Below, piece after piece: positions 22,590 through 30,401 of a DNA stretch of 64,000 bases. The notes beneath the pieces are model-generated. The model ran no database searches, had not been told where the DNA came from, and saw nothing but the letters and a program-made list of their open reading frames with translations. Location: assembly GCF_036840915.1 (NCBI RefSeq), contig NZ_CP085725.1, forward strand, positions 124,001 to 188,000, read 5' to 3'. Every line of letters starts with the position of its first letter. Within the stretch, counting starts at the first letter, position 1. The DNA is from Flavobacterium hankyongi. Its GTDB lineage: Bacteria; Bacteroidota; Bacteroidia; Flavobacteriales; Flavobacteriaceae. The position numbers and the translations under genes are program-made.

Positions 22590-23633
22590 TTACAAATCAT
22601 CAAATGGACTTTTAATTTGTTGAATGTTTTTTGTGCTTACATGAGTGTAAATTTCAGTTGTTTTACTGCTGTTATGACCAAGTAGTTCTTGAATATAACG
22701 TAAATCTGTGCCGCTTTCTAATAAGTGTGTTGCATAACTATGTCTTAACCAATGCAAAGTAACAGGTTTTTGAATTCCTGTTTTTTGTAATGTATTTTTT
22801 AAAACTTGTTGTAAACTCCTTGCATAATATTGTTTTCCTGGATGTTGCCCTTCAAATAAATAAAATTTTGGCTTATAAAGTTTGTAATATTCTCGAAGTA
22901 ATTCTAGTATTTTTGGACTTAACGGAACAATTCTGTCTTTTTTGCCTTTTGAGTTTTTTAAAATAACAATGTTTCTTTTCGAATCAATATGCTGGGGTTC
23001 TAAGGCTAATAATTCGCCACAACGTAATCCACATGAATAAATTAAACTCAACATAACTCGATGCTTAATGTTTATAGGTGAAGTAATAATTTGTTTAACT
23101 TCTTCCTTGCTTAAAACATTCGGAAGCTTTTTTTCTCTTTTTGGACGATGAATTTTTTCAACTTCAATAGTCTTTTCTTTAACCGTTTTAAAAAATAGCT
23201 TTATAGCATTTACAATTTGATTTTGATAAGAAGATGATAATTTATTTTTTAAAATATAGCTATTATTATATAAAATTACATCTTCGTTAGTGATTTGATC
23301 TATAGGTTTTGTATTAAAAAAAGTCAAAAATGATTTTAAAGCATCACAATAGGTAGTTATTGTGTTTGAACTATAACGTTTAGAGGCTAAATAATTTCTA
23401 AATATTGTAATGCTATCTATCCCTTCTTGGTTGGGAGTTAAAGTATAAGTAAGCGGAATTTTAAAGTATAATCGGTTTTCTGTTGTATCTGGTAAATGCC
23501 AATATCCTTGACTGGAAGACCATAAAGCATTTTCAAAAGTTTTAATTTGTGAAATAAGTTTTGTGTTTTTTTCAAAATAAACAGCAATTCTAGGAGTGTT
23601 TTTATGCAAAACGGTTTTGGCTTTCCAATTCAT
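22590..23633 (-). CDS. Tyrosine recombinase, proposed integrase of the cassette array
   Basis: A 347-residue tyrosine recombinase. Counting from the ATG at 23633 (a longer frame starts with TTG at 23657), the catalytic residues are Arg-204 (CGLRCGELL), Lys-229 (NSKGKKDR), His-294/Arg-297 (HWLRHSYATHLLESG), His-320 (LLGHNSSKTTE) and Tyr-329 (IYTHVS). A SAM-like core-binding domain covers about 70-165, and about 65 extra N-terminal residues precede it. Between the Lys strand and HxxR there is no room for the IntI-specific helix, so this is a Xer-like enzyme, not a classical IntI. It points into the array and is the only recombinase beside the cassettes, so I propose it as their integrase; this is inference. 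Confidence 0.85.
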   Translation of the reverse strand: MNWKAKTVLHKNTPRIAVYFEKNTKLISQIKTFENALWSSSQGYWHLPDTTENRLYFKIPLTYTLTPNQEGIDSITIFRNYLASKRYSSNTITTYCDALKSFLTFFNTKPIDQITNEDVILYNNSYILKNKLSSSYQNQIVNAIKLFFKTVKEKTIEVEKIHRPKREKKLPNVLSKEEVKQIITSPINIKHRVMLSLIYSCGLRCGELLALEPQHIDSKRNIVILKNSKGKKDRIVPLSPKILELLREYYKLYKPKFYLFEGQHPGKQYYARSLQQVLKNTLQKTGIQKPVTLHWLRHSYATHLLESGTDLRYIQELLGHNSSKTTEIYTHVSTKNIQQIKSPFDDL

Positions 23634-23753
23634 TTTTAAAGGCTTATAATAATTCAAAAATAATGTTTTTTAAAAAATAAAAATCTTTAGTCATATAAAT
23701 TTGTGTCTAAAGAACAAATGAAGTAAATAATGCCTTGACTATACTCCAACCTT

Positions 23754-23795
23754 AAGCCGTATCAAAGCCGTACATAAGCCGAGTAAAGCCGAGTA
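23754..23795. repeat. Four short direct repeats AAGCCG
   Basis: AAGCCG occurs at 23754, 23765, 23776 and 23786 (spacing 10-11 bp) as AAGCCGTATC, AAGCCGTACAT and two AAGCCGAGTA units, followed by ACTCATA copies. It lies in the 241 bp between the recombinase and menD. It could be a binding site for a regulator on one face of the helix, or a simple repeat. The rest of this gap is AT-rich and shows a weak TATATTTG (23847-23854) before menD. Confidence 0.4.
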
Positions 23796-23874
23796 AAACA
23801 AAATGTAACTCATAACTCATAATTCGTAACTGATTAAAATACTTTGTATATTTGTGAACCTATTTTTTTAAAGA

Positions 23875-25527
23875 ATGATTTACCCAAAAATACCTTTAGC
23901 ACAAAGTATTATTGAAATTTGTAAAGCTAAAGGAATTGAACACATAGTAATTTCTCCAGGTTCCAGAAATGCACCGTTAACTATTGGCTTTACAAATAAT
24001 TTGGCTTTTACTTGTTATAGTATTGCCGATGAGCGTTGTGCTGCTTTTTTTGCTCTTGGAATTGCACAACAAATACAAAAACCAGTTGCTGTAGTATGTA
24101 CTTCGGGTTCTGCGTTGCTTAATTATTATCCGGCGGTTGCCGAAGCTTTTTACAATCAAATTCCTTTGGTTGTTATTTCGGCAGACAGACCACATGATAA
24201 AATTGACATTGGTGACGGACAAACCATTCGTCAAGAAAACGTGTATGTCAATCACATTTTATACAATGCTAATTTGTTGGAAGACGCATCTGAAGAAAAT
24301 GACTTAAAAATTCAGGAAGCCATATTTTTAGCAATATCCAAAAAAGGACCAGTTCACATCAACGTCCCTTTTGAAGAACCGTTGTATGAAGTTGTTGAAG
24401 GGCTTTCGGTAAAACCTAGTTTGGTTAATTTGGTTCCAGAAAAGAAAGAGAAGCCTAATGTAGAGGAGTTTATTACACTTTGGAATCAATCGTCTAAAAA
24501 AATGATTCTGATAGGAGGGAATGAGCCTAAAGCTATAGATCAAAAGTATTTAAATATTTTAGGAAATGATGCTTCAGTAGTTGTCATGACCGAAGTTACT
24601 TCTAATGTGCATCATGATAATTTTATCACCAACATTGATACTATTATTACTCCGTTTACGGATGAGGATTTTCAAAATTTTAGACCAGAAATTTTGGTTA
24701 CGTTTGGAGGCATGATAGTGTCAAAACGAGTGAAGGCTTTTTTAAGAAAGTATAAACCTAAACAACATTGGCATATAGATGAGTTACGTGCTTACAATAC
24801 CTTTGATTGTTTATCTCAGCATTTTGAAGTGACCCCAAATACTTTTTTTGAAGAATTTTTGTCCAAAGTTAATTCGATAGAATCAAATTATCAGCATACT
24901 GCTTTGCAGATTAGAAATCAAAGAGCAATTAAACATGGTGAATATTTAAAATCTATCGAATTTTCTGATCTTAAGGTTTTTGAGAAAATTTTATCAAAAG
25001 TTCCAAGCAATGCACAATTGCAAATAAGCAATAGTTCGCCCATTCGTTATGCACAGTTGTTTCCTATAGATAAAAATATTTCTGTTTTTTGTAACAGAGG
25101 TACCAGTGGTATCGATGGAAGTACTTCGACAGCTATTGGAGCCTCAATAATGAATAAGGAACAAACTGTTTTAATCACGGGTGATATTAGTTTCTTGTAT
25201 GATAGTAATGCATTGTGGAATGAGTATATTCCTAATGATTTCAAAATTATTGTGATCAATAATGGTGGTGGTGGTATTTTTAGAATTTTACCAGGTCATC
25301 AGGAAACCAATACGTTTAATAAATATTTTGAAACATCACATTGCTTAACTGCAGAACATTTGGCAAAAATGTATCACTTCGAATACCAATCGGCTTCAAA
25401 TGTTGCTTCTTTGGAACAAAACTTAGAAACATTTTTTGCAACAGACTCAAAATCTATATTAGAAATATTTACGCCAACAAAAAGTAACGATCAGGTTTTA
25501 TTAAACTATTTTAAAAACTTGAAATAA
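23875..25527 (+). CDS. menD: 2-succinyl-5-enolpyruvyl-6-hydroxy-3-cyclohexene-1-carboxylate synthase
   Basis: A 550-residue thiamine-diphosphate enzyme that joins isochorismate and 2-oxoglutarate in menaquinone synthesis. The N-terminal VISPGSRNAPLTIGF is the MenD signature, with the following ADERCAAFFALG holding the ThDP-activating Glu region. The C-terminal GDISFLYDSNALWN and NNGGGGIF make up the ThDP/Mg motif. Length is normal. It is the first core gene after the cassette array and heads the men group here. The TATATTTG element 20 bp upstream gives a likely promoter. Isochorismate synthase and menE are not in the window. Confidence 0.95.
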   Translation: MIYPKIPLAQSIIEICKAKGIEHIVISPGSRNAPLTIGFTNNLAFTCYSIADERCAAFFALGIAQQIQKPVAVVCTSGSALLNYYPAVAEAFYNQIPLVVISADRPHDKIDIGDGQTIRQENVYVNHILYNANLLEDASEENDLKIQEAIFLAISKKGPVHINVPFEEPLYEVVEGLSVKPSLVNLVPEKKEKPNVEEFITLWNQSSKKMILIGGNEPKAIDQKYLNILGNDASVVVMTEVTSNVHHDNFITNIDTIITPFTDEDFQNFRPEILVTFGGMIVSKRVKAFLRKYKPKQHWHIDELRAYNTFDCLSQHFEVTPNTFFEEFLSKVNSIESNYQHTALQIRNQRAIKHGEYLKSIEFSDLKVFEKILSKVPSNAQLQISNSSPIRYAQLFPIDKNISVFCNRGTSGIDGSTSTAIGASIMNKEQTVLITGDISFLYDSNALWNEYIPNDFKIIVINNGGGGIFRILPGHQETNTFNKYFETSHCLTAEHLAKMYHFEYQSASNVASLEQNLETFFATDSKSILEIFTPTKSNDQVLLNYFKNLK

Positions 25528-25613
25528 AAAGCAGTAAATTTTCTTATAAATAGTTTAATGTTAGTGTTTTAAAGATTAAATTTGAAAGACTATTAAACAT
25601 AAACGATACAATT

Positions 25614-25955
25614 ATGAGTAAAAGAGATGAATTAATTGTGAAATATGCAGCAGATTTGAAAGATAAATGTGGTGTTACTCCAGATATGGATTTCCTAACT
25701 AAAGTTGTAATAGGGTGCGGACCATCAATTTACAATCCAGATGCTGCAACAGTTTCAGGCTCTCAGCAGTCAGAATTAGATACCGTTAAGAACAATTTTT
25801 TAATTAATAAATTAGGATTAAAAGACGGTCCAGATCTAGATAAGGGAATTGATGCTGTAATTGAAAAATACGGAAGATCTAATAAAAATAAATATAGAGC
25901 TGTTGTGTATTATTTACTAGCGCAGCACTTTAAAAAAGAAAGTGTGTATAAATAA
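25614..25955 (+). CDS. DUF2853 family protein
   Basis: A 113-residue small acidic/basic mixed protein of the DUF2853 family, with the typical opening MSKRDELIVKYAADLKDK and KVVIGCGPSIYNPDA near 32-46. The C-terminal NKYRAVVYYLLAQHF is also characteristic. The function is unknown. It is a common neighbour of men genes in Flavobacteriia. A hairpin terminator follows directly, so it ends the menD transcript or is its own unit. Confidence 0.8.
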   Translation: MSKRDELIVKYAADLKDKCGVTPDMDFLTKVVIGCGPSIYNPDAATVSGSQQSELDTVKNNFLINKLGLKDGPDLDKGIDAVIEKYGRSNKNKYRAVVYYLLAQHFKKESVYK

Positions 25956-25974
25956 AAAGAAAGATTTTAAATAC

Positions 25975-26003
25975 AACCCACGCTTAAAGGCGTGGTTTTT
26001 TTA
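25975..26003 (+). terminator. Rho-independent terminator after the DUF2853 gene
   Basis: CCACGC (25978-25983) pairs with GCGTGG (25990-25995) around a 6-nt loop, followed by a run of T. Confidence 0.8.
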
Positions 26004-26043
26004 TTAATTTAAGTTTGTACCTTTGTCGTCTTATTATTAGAAA

Positions 26044-26871
26044 ATGATAGAAATAGGAAGATTTAACGTGCTTAAAATTGCACGTAGCACAAAAGTAGGA
26101 TTGTATCTTACTGATGGAGAAAATGACGTTTTATTACCTAACAAATATGTTCCTGAAGAATTTGAAATTGGTCAGGATATCGAAGTTTTTGTTTACTTAG
26201 ACCACGAAGAACGACCCGTGTCAACAACACTTGATCCCTATATTTATTTAAACGAATTTGCTTTGTTAAGAGTAAATTATACCAACCAATTTGGTGCTTT
26301 CATGGATTGGGGAATGGAAAAAGATTTGTTTGTTCCTTTTAAAGAGCAAGCAAGACCTATGGAACAAGGGAAGCGTTATTTGGTTTATATGTACATGGAT
26401 GACAAAACCAAACGATTAGTAGGTTCTAGTAAAACAAACCAGTTTTTAGACAATAAAAATATCACAGTTGAAGAAGGTGAAGAAGTTGACTTAATTGTTT
26501 CTCACATTACAGAAGTTGGTATCAATGTAATCATAAACGAAAAGCACAAAGGACTTTTATATAAAAACGAAGTGTATGACGATTTACGCACTGGTGATCG
26601 TATCGTTGGTTACATAAAACACATTAGACCTGATGGTAAAATAGATGTTTCAGCTTCTAAACTTGGTTTTGATAAAGTAGAACCTAGTGCACAATACATT
26701 ATTGACGAACTTAAAGCTAGTAGAGGTTTTTTACGTTTAAACGATGATTCTCACCCAGAAGATATCAAAACGGTGCTTAAAATGAGTAAAAAAACCTTCA
26801 AAAAAGCGATTGGGACTTTGTACAAACAAAAGCTAATCGATATAAAAGAAGACGGGATTTATTTACTTTAA
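26044..26871 (+). CDS. cvfB: S1-like RNA-binding protein, CvfB/YitL family
   Basis: A 275-residue protein with three S1-like OB folds and a C-terminal winged helix. The opening GRFNVLKIARSTKVGLYL and VLLPNKYVPEEFEIGQDIEVFVY form the first S1-like domain, FGAFMDWGMEKDLFVPF the second, and INVIINEKHKGLLYKNEV the third. The winged helix ends with KKAIGTLYKQKLIDI. CvfB binds RNA and affects virulence gene expression in Staphylococcus; the role in Bacteroidota is not known. TACCTTTG at 26018-26025 is a probable -7 element. A strong hairpin terminator follows. Confidence 0.85.
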   Translation: MIEIGRFNVLKIARSTKVGLYLTDGENDVLLPNKYVPEEFEIGQDIEVFVYLDHEERPVSTTLDPYIYLNEFALLRVNYTNQFGAFMDWGMEKDLFVPFKEQARPMEQGKRYLVYMYMDDKTKRLVGSSKTNQFLDNKNITVEEGEEVDLIVSHITEVGINVIINEKHKGLLYKNEVYDDLRTGDRIVGYIKHIRPDGKIDVSASKLGFDKVEPSAQYIIDELKASRGFLRLNDDSHPEDIKTVLKMSKKTFKKAIGTLYKQKLIDIKEDGIYLL

Positions 26872-26884
26872 TTCTTACAACAAA

Positions 26885-26913
26885 AAATGCCAACCTTTTC
26901 CAGTTGGCATTTC
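26885..26913 (+). terminator. Rho-independent terminator after cvfB
   Basis: ATGCCAAC (26887-26894) pairs with GTTGGCAT (26903-26910), loop 8 nt, T-rich tail. The rest of the gap to 27177 is AT-rich with no gene seen. Confidence 0.8.
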
Positions 26914-27177
26914 TCTCAAATTACTCCAAACTTATACTTTTGGAATAACCGATAACATACGTAAAGTGATAATAACATCTTTACTAATCAAAAAATTAAA
27001 TAAACTTTTTCGGAATAATTCCTTTCACTAAAGGCAATCGTTAACATTAACCTTTTTCTTATTCCAATTTTTTCTTTGTTTTTGTCTTCAAACAACTCGG
27101 GGGGATTGTTTAGTACAAAATCAATATTCGCTTTATTAACTGTGGTTTATTAATAATTTTAAGGACTGAAGTCTTAA

Positions 27178-27366
27178 TTATGGTTTACTAATCGAGTCCT
27201 TTGGTTCAACCATAGTTGCTACTGTATCAATTTGAGTACTATCTACAACCTCTTGTGTTATTTCCTCAGTGGGCATTTGTTCTTGATTAGTTTCTTCTAC
27301 TTTTTTGTTACAACTTGTAAGCAATGCACCAAATGTAAGAGCGACAATTAAAACAGATTTTTTCAA
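27178..27366 (-). CDS. Small lipoprotein
   Basis: A 62-residue lipoprotein: signal peptide MKKSVLIVALTFGALLTSC with the lipobox LLTSC (Cys-19), then an acidic, Thr/Glu-rich unstructured tail. It should be lipid-anchored in the outer or inner membrane. No function can be named. It stands alone with about 300 bp of AT-rich DNA on each side. Confidence 0.7.
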   Translation of the reverse strand: MKKSVLIVALTFGALLTSCNKKVEETNQEQMPTEEITQEVVDSTQIDTVATMVEPKDSISKP

Positions 27367-27593
27367 TAATTTCGTTTTAAATTAATAAATCAGTGAACTA
27401 AAATAACCAACTACTAATTTGTTGATTTTCAGTTGTATAAAAATAAAAAATTTTGGATTACAATGCTAATAAGTAACACTTTTTTTTACGATTTTAACAC
27501 TTTGGTGATAACTTGTAAGATTTCTTTTTATAAGACCATTTTAGTTTAGTTTAAATAATTTAATTTTACGATAAAATTGAATTAAAGTCGAAT

Positions 27594-27666
27594 ATGCGTT
27601 AGGGATTGTAGCAATGTACCATGCACTGCGAAAAGCCCGACCACTACAAAGGAGTGGGAACGCCCA
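27594..27666 (+). other. Structured intergenic element upstream of menB
   Basis: GCGTT (27596-27600) pairs with AACGC (27659-27663), enclosing a hairpin CCACT/AGTGG (27641-27645 with 27653-27657) and the block AAAAGCCCGACC. The GC content is much higher than its surroundings. The element ends 17 bp before the menB start, so it would be in the leader RNA. It resembles intergenic repeats I have seen in Flavobacterium genomes. A cis-regulatory RNA is possible but unproven. The remaining 27367-27593 is AT-rich with no gene. Confidence 0.45.
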
Positions 27667-27679
27667 AATACTATAAAAA

Positions 27680-28519
27680 ATGAGTAAAATAGAGTGGAAA
27701 ACCGCTAGAGAGTTTGAAGATATTACCTATAAAAAATGCAATGGTGTTGCCCGTATTGCTTTTAACAGACCTGATGTAAGAAATGCATTTCGTCCTAAAA
27801 CAACTGCTGAATTATTAGTTGCGTTTCATGATGCTCAGGAAGATACCTCAATTGGAGTGGTTTTGCTTTCTGCTGAAGGACCTTCAAGCAAAGATGGTGT
27901 TTGGTCGTTTTGTAGTGGAGGAGATCAAAAGGCAAGAGGTCATCAGGGATATGTTGGTGACGATGGTTACCACCGATTAAATATTCTTGAAGTGCAACGT
28001 TTAATTCGTTTCATGCCAAAAGCTGTAATTTGTGTAGTTCCGGGTTGGGCTGTAGGTGGCGGACATTCATTGCATGTGGTTTGCGATATGACTTTAGCAA
28101 GTAAAGAACACGCTATTTTTAAACAAACCGATGCTGACGTAACTAGCTTTGACGGAGGATATGGTTCGGCATATTTAGCTAAAATGGTGGGACAGAAAAA
28201 GGCTCGCGAAATCTTCTTTTTAGGAAGAAACTATTCAGCTCAAGAAGCTTTCGAAATGGGAATGGTTAATGCTGTAATTCCTCATGACGAATTAGAAGAT
28301 ACAGCTTATGAGTGGGCACAGGAAGTATTGGGTAAATCACCTACATCTATCAAAATGCTAAAATTTGCAATGAACTTAACAGACGACGGAATGGTTGGTC
28401 AACAAGTTTTTGCCGGTGAAGCAACTCGTTTAGCCTACATGACAGAAGAAGCTAAAGAAGGACGTGATGCTTTCCTTGAAAAGCGCAAGCCTAACTTTGA
28501 GAAAAAATGGTTACCGTAA
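27680..28519 (+). CDS. menB: 1,4-dihydroxy-2-naphthoyl-CoA synthase
   Basis: A 279-residue crotonase-fold enzyme that closes the naphthoquinone ring from succinylbenzoyl-CoA. Signatures: RPDVRNAFRPKT, FCSGGDQKARG, WAVGGGHSLHVVCDMTLAS (oxyanion hole) and TSFDGGYGSAYLA, all typical of MenB. The C-terminal EGRDAFLEKRKPNF is also conserved. The length is normal. menA follows after 86 bp. Confidence 0.95.
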   Translation: MSKIEWKTAREFEDITYKKCNGVARIAFNRPDVRNAFRPKTTAELLVAFHDAQEDTSIGVVLLSAEGPSSKDGVWSFCSGGDQKARGHQGYVGDDGYHRLNILEVQRLIRFMPKAVICVVPGWAVGGGHSLHVVCDMTLASKEHAIFKQTDADVTSFDGGYGSAYLAKMVGQKKAREIFFLGRNYSAQEAFEMGMVNAVIPHDELEDTAYEWAQEVLGKSPTSIKMLKFAMNLTDDGMVGQQVFAGEATRLAYMTEEAKEGRDAFLEKRKPNFEKKWLP

Positions 28520-28605
28520 TAAAATTTAGAAATTCGAAATTTGAAGTCAGAAATAAGTGACTTTCTAAAAATTCTAAACTCTAAATTCTAAATTCTAATT
28601 TTAAA

Positions 28606-29535
28606 ATGAAACACTGGATTGAAGCTGCTCGATTACGAACATTGCCATTATCTGTATCAGGCATATTAGTAGGTAGTTTATATGCCTTAGCTAATCCTAC
28701 AAACGATATATTGACACCAACACAGGTTTTTAACTGGAAAATCTTTGGACTTTCGATATTTACAACAATTGGTTTGCAGGTTTTGTCAAACTTTGCCAAC
28801 GATTATGGTGATGGAGTAAAAGGAACAGATAATGAAGAAAGAGTTGGTCCACAAAGAGCAATACAAAGTGGGGCAATATCTCCAGCAGCTATGAAACGTG
28901 CCATGTATTTTACTGCATTGTTGACGTTTCTTTCGGCAGTACTTTTAATTTATGTTTCGTTTCACGATAAGTATTTGTTGTATTCGTTATTTTTCTTGAT
29001 TTTAGGAGTAGCTGCCATAGTATCAGCAATACGTTATACGGTAGGTAATTCAGCCTATGGATATAAAGGTTTTGGTGATGTTTTCGTTTTTATATTTTTT
29101 GGTTTGGTAAGTACCTTAGGGGTTAACTTTTTATACTCTAAACAATTCGATTGGCAATTGGTTTTACCAGCTGTTGCAATTGGTATGTTGAGTACAGGAG
29201 TTTTAAACCTGAATAACATGAGAGATGAAATTTCAGATAAAAACGCTGGAAAAAATACTCTGGTAGTAAAAATGGGCGGAGAAAAAGCCAAGTTCTATCA
29301 TTATTTTCTTGTAGGAGGAGCAATGCTGTTGGTTCTTGTTTTTGCGGTAATATATAATGGAATAGGTTTTAGATGGGATCAGTATGCTTTCTTAGCGGCC
29401 TATTTCCCATTATTCAGTCATTTAAAAACGGTGTATTATTGTGATGATAACCGAAGACTTGACCCTCAACTTAAAAAATTAGCAATAAGTACATTTTTAT
29501 TGTCGATAATATTAGCCATGGTTTTAATTTTCTAA
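28606..29535 (+). CDS. menA: 1,4-dihydroxy-2-naphthoate polyprenyltransferase
   Basis: A 309-residue UbiA-family membrane prenyltransferase that attaches the isoprenoid chain to DHNA. The first Asp-rich motif is in NFANDYGDGVKGTDNEERVG (near 64-83) and the second in NLNNMRDEISDKNAGK (near 203-218). About nine membrane helices. The ATG at 28606 follows menB by 86 bp that hold short AAATTCTAA-type repeats; the UPF0173 hydrolase gene follows after 12 bp, suggesting one transcript. Confidence 0.95.
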   Translation: MKHWIEAARLRTLPLSVSGILVGSLYALANPTNDILTPTQVFNWKIFGLSIFTTIGLQVLSNFANDYGDGVKGTDNEERVGPQRAIQSGAISPAAMKRAMYFTALLTFLSAVLLIYVSFHDKYLLYSLFFLILGVAAIVSAIRYTVGNSAYGYKGFGDVFVFIFFGLVSTLGVNFLYSKQFDWQLVLPAVAIGMLSTGVLNLNNMRDEISDKNAGKNTLVVKMGGEKAKFYHYFLVGGAMLLVLVFAVIYNGIGFRWDQYAFLAAYFPLFSHLKTVYYCDDNRRLDPQLKKLAISTFLLSIILAMVLIF

Positions 29536-29547
29536 AAGCTAAAAATT

Positions 29548-30225
29548 ATGAAAATAACATTCTACGGACATGCTTGTATTGGTATTGAAGTTTCAAGCAA
29601 ACACATTTTAGTGGATCCTTTTATTTCTGGAAATGCCAAAGCATCTCATATCAATGTTGATGAATTAAAAGCCGATTATATTTTAATTACTCATGCACAC
29701 AATGATCACGTACTTGATGTAGAGACTATTGGAAAAAGAACTAATGCTGTAGTGGTTTCTAATTATGAAATTGCAATGCATTATGCAGCAAAAGGTCTTA
29801 AATATCACCCCATGAATCATGGAGGAAGTTGGGATTTCGACTTTGGAAATGTAAAATATGTAAATGCAATTCATACAAGTTCTTTTGCTGATGGTACCTA
29901 TGGAGGGCAACCTGGCGGATTTGTAATCGAAGGAGAACATAAAAACATTTACATTGCTGGTGATACTGCATTAACAATGGATATGAAGCTTATCCCAATG
30001 AGAACAAAGCTGGATTTAGCAGTTTTGCCAATAGGGGATAATTTCACGATGGATGTTGATGACGCTATTATGGCTTCAGATTTTCTGGATTGTGATAAGA
30101 TCTTAGGCTATCATTATGATACTTTCGGTTTCATCGAAATTAATCATGATGAATCCATCAAAAAGTTTTTTGATGTTGGGAAAGATCTTATGCTGCTCGA
30201 AATTGGACAGAGTATTGATCTTTAG
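29548..30225 (+). CDS. UPF0173 metal-dependent hydrolase (metallo-beta-lactamase fold)
   Basis: A 225-residue metallo-beta-lactamase-fold protein of the UPF0173 family. The metal motif is THAHNDHVLD (HxHxDH, near 49-58), followed by IHTSSF and IAGDTALTMD with the third metal ligand Asp. The C-terminal GYHYDTFG completes the site. No signal peptide, so cytoplasmic. The substrate is unknown. It is 12 bp after menA and probably cotranscribed. Confidence 0.85.
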   Translation: MKITFYGHACIGIEVSSKHILVDPFISGNAKASHINVDELKADYILITHAHNDHVLDVETIGKRTNAVVVSNYEIAMHYAAKGLKYHPMNHGGSWDFDFGNVKYVNAIHTSSFADGTYGGQPGGFVIEGEHKNIYIAGDTALTMDMKLIPMRTKLDLAVLPIGDNFTMDVDDAIMASDFLDCDKILGYHYDTFGFIEINHDESIKKFFDVGKDLMLLEIGQSIDL

Positions 30226-30235
30226 GAGCTATTTC

Positions 30236-30352
30236 CTCTGGTCCTGAAGACGAGATCACTGTATCTTTTTTGCAGACTTCGAGAACACTTCGACAAGCTC
30301 AGTGTGACACATCAATCTACAAAAAAGGATGCCGTTTCCATCGGGACCAGGT
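30236..30352. repeat. Imperfect inverted-repeat intergenic element
   Basis: CTGGTCC (30238-30244) and GGACCAG (30344-30350) form the outer ends, with TCTTTTTTG (near 30264-30272) and CAAAAAAGGA (near 30320-30329) as a second pair. The middle holds the motif ACTTCGACAAGCTCAGTGTGAC. It fills the gap between the UPF0173 gene and the next gene. It looks like a REP-type or MITE-like repeat; copy number cannot be judged from one window. Confidence 0.55.
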
Positions 30353-30401
30353 AATTCGATAAACTGGCATTTAAATTGCTGGTAAATAATAAAAACAAAA
30401 A

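Noticed and set aside
22590..23633. Classical IntI integrase
   Set aside because: The distance between the catalytic Lys strand and HxxR leaves no place for the IntI-specific insert; called Xer-like instead.
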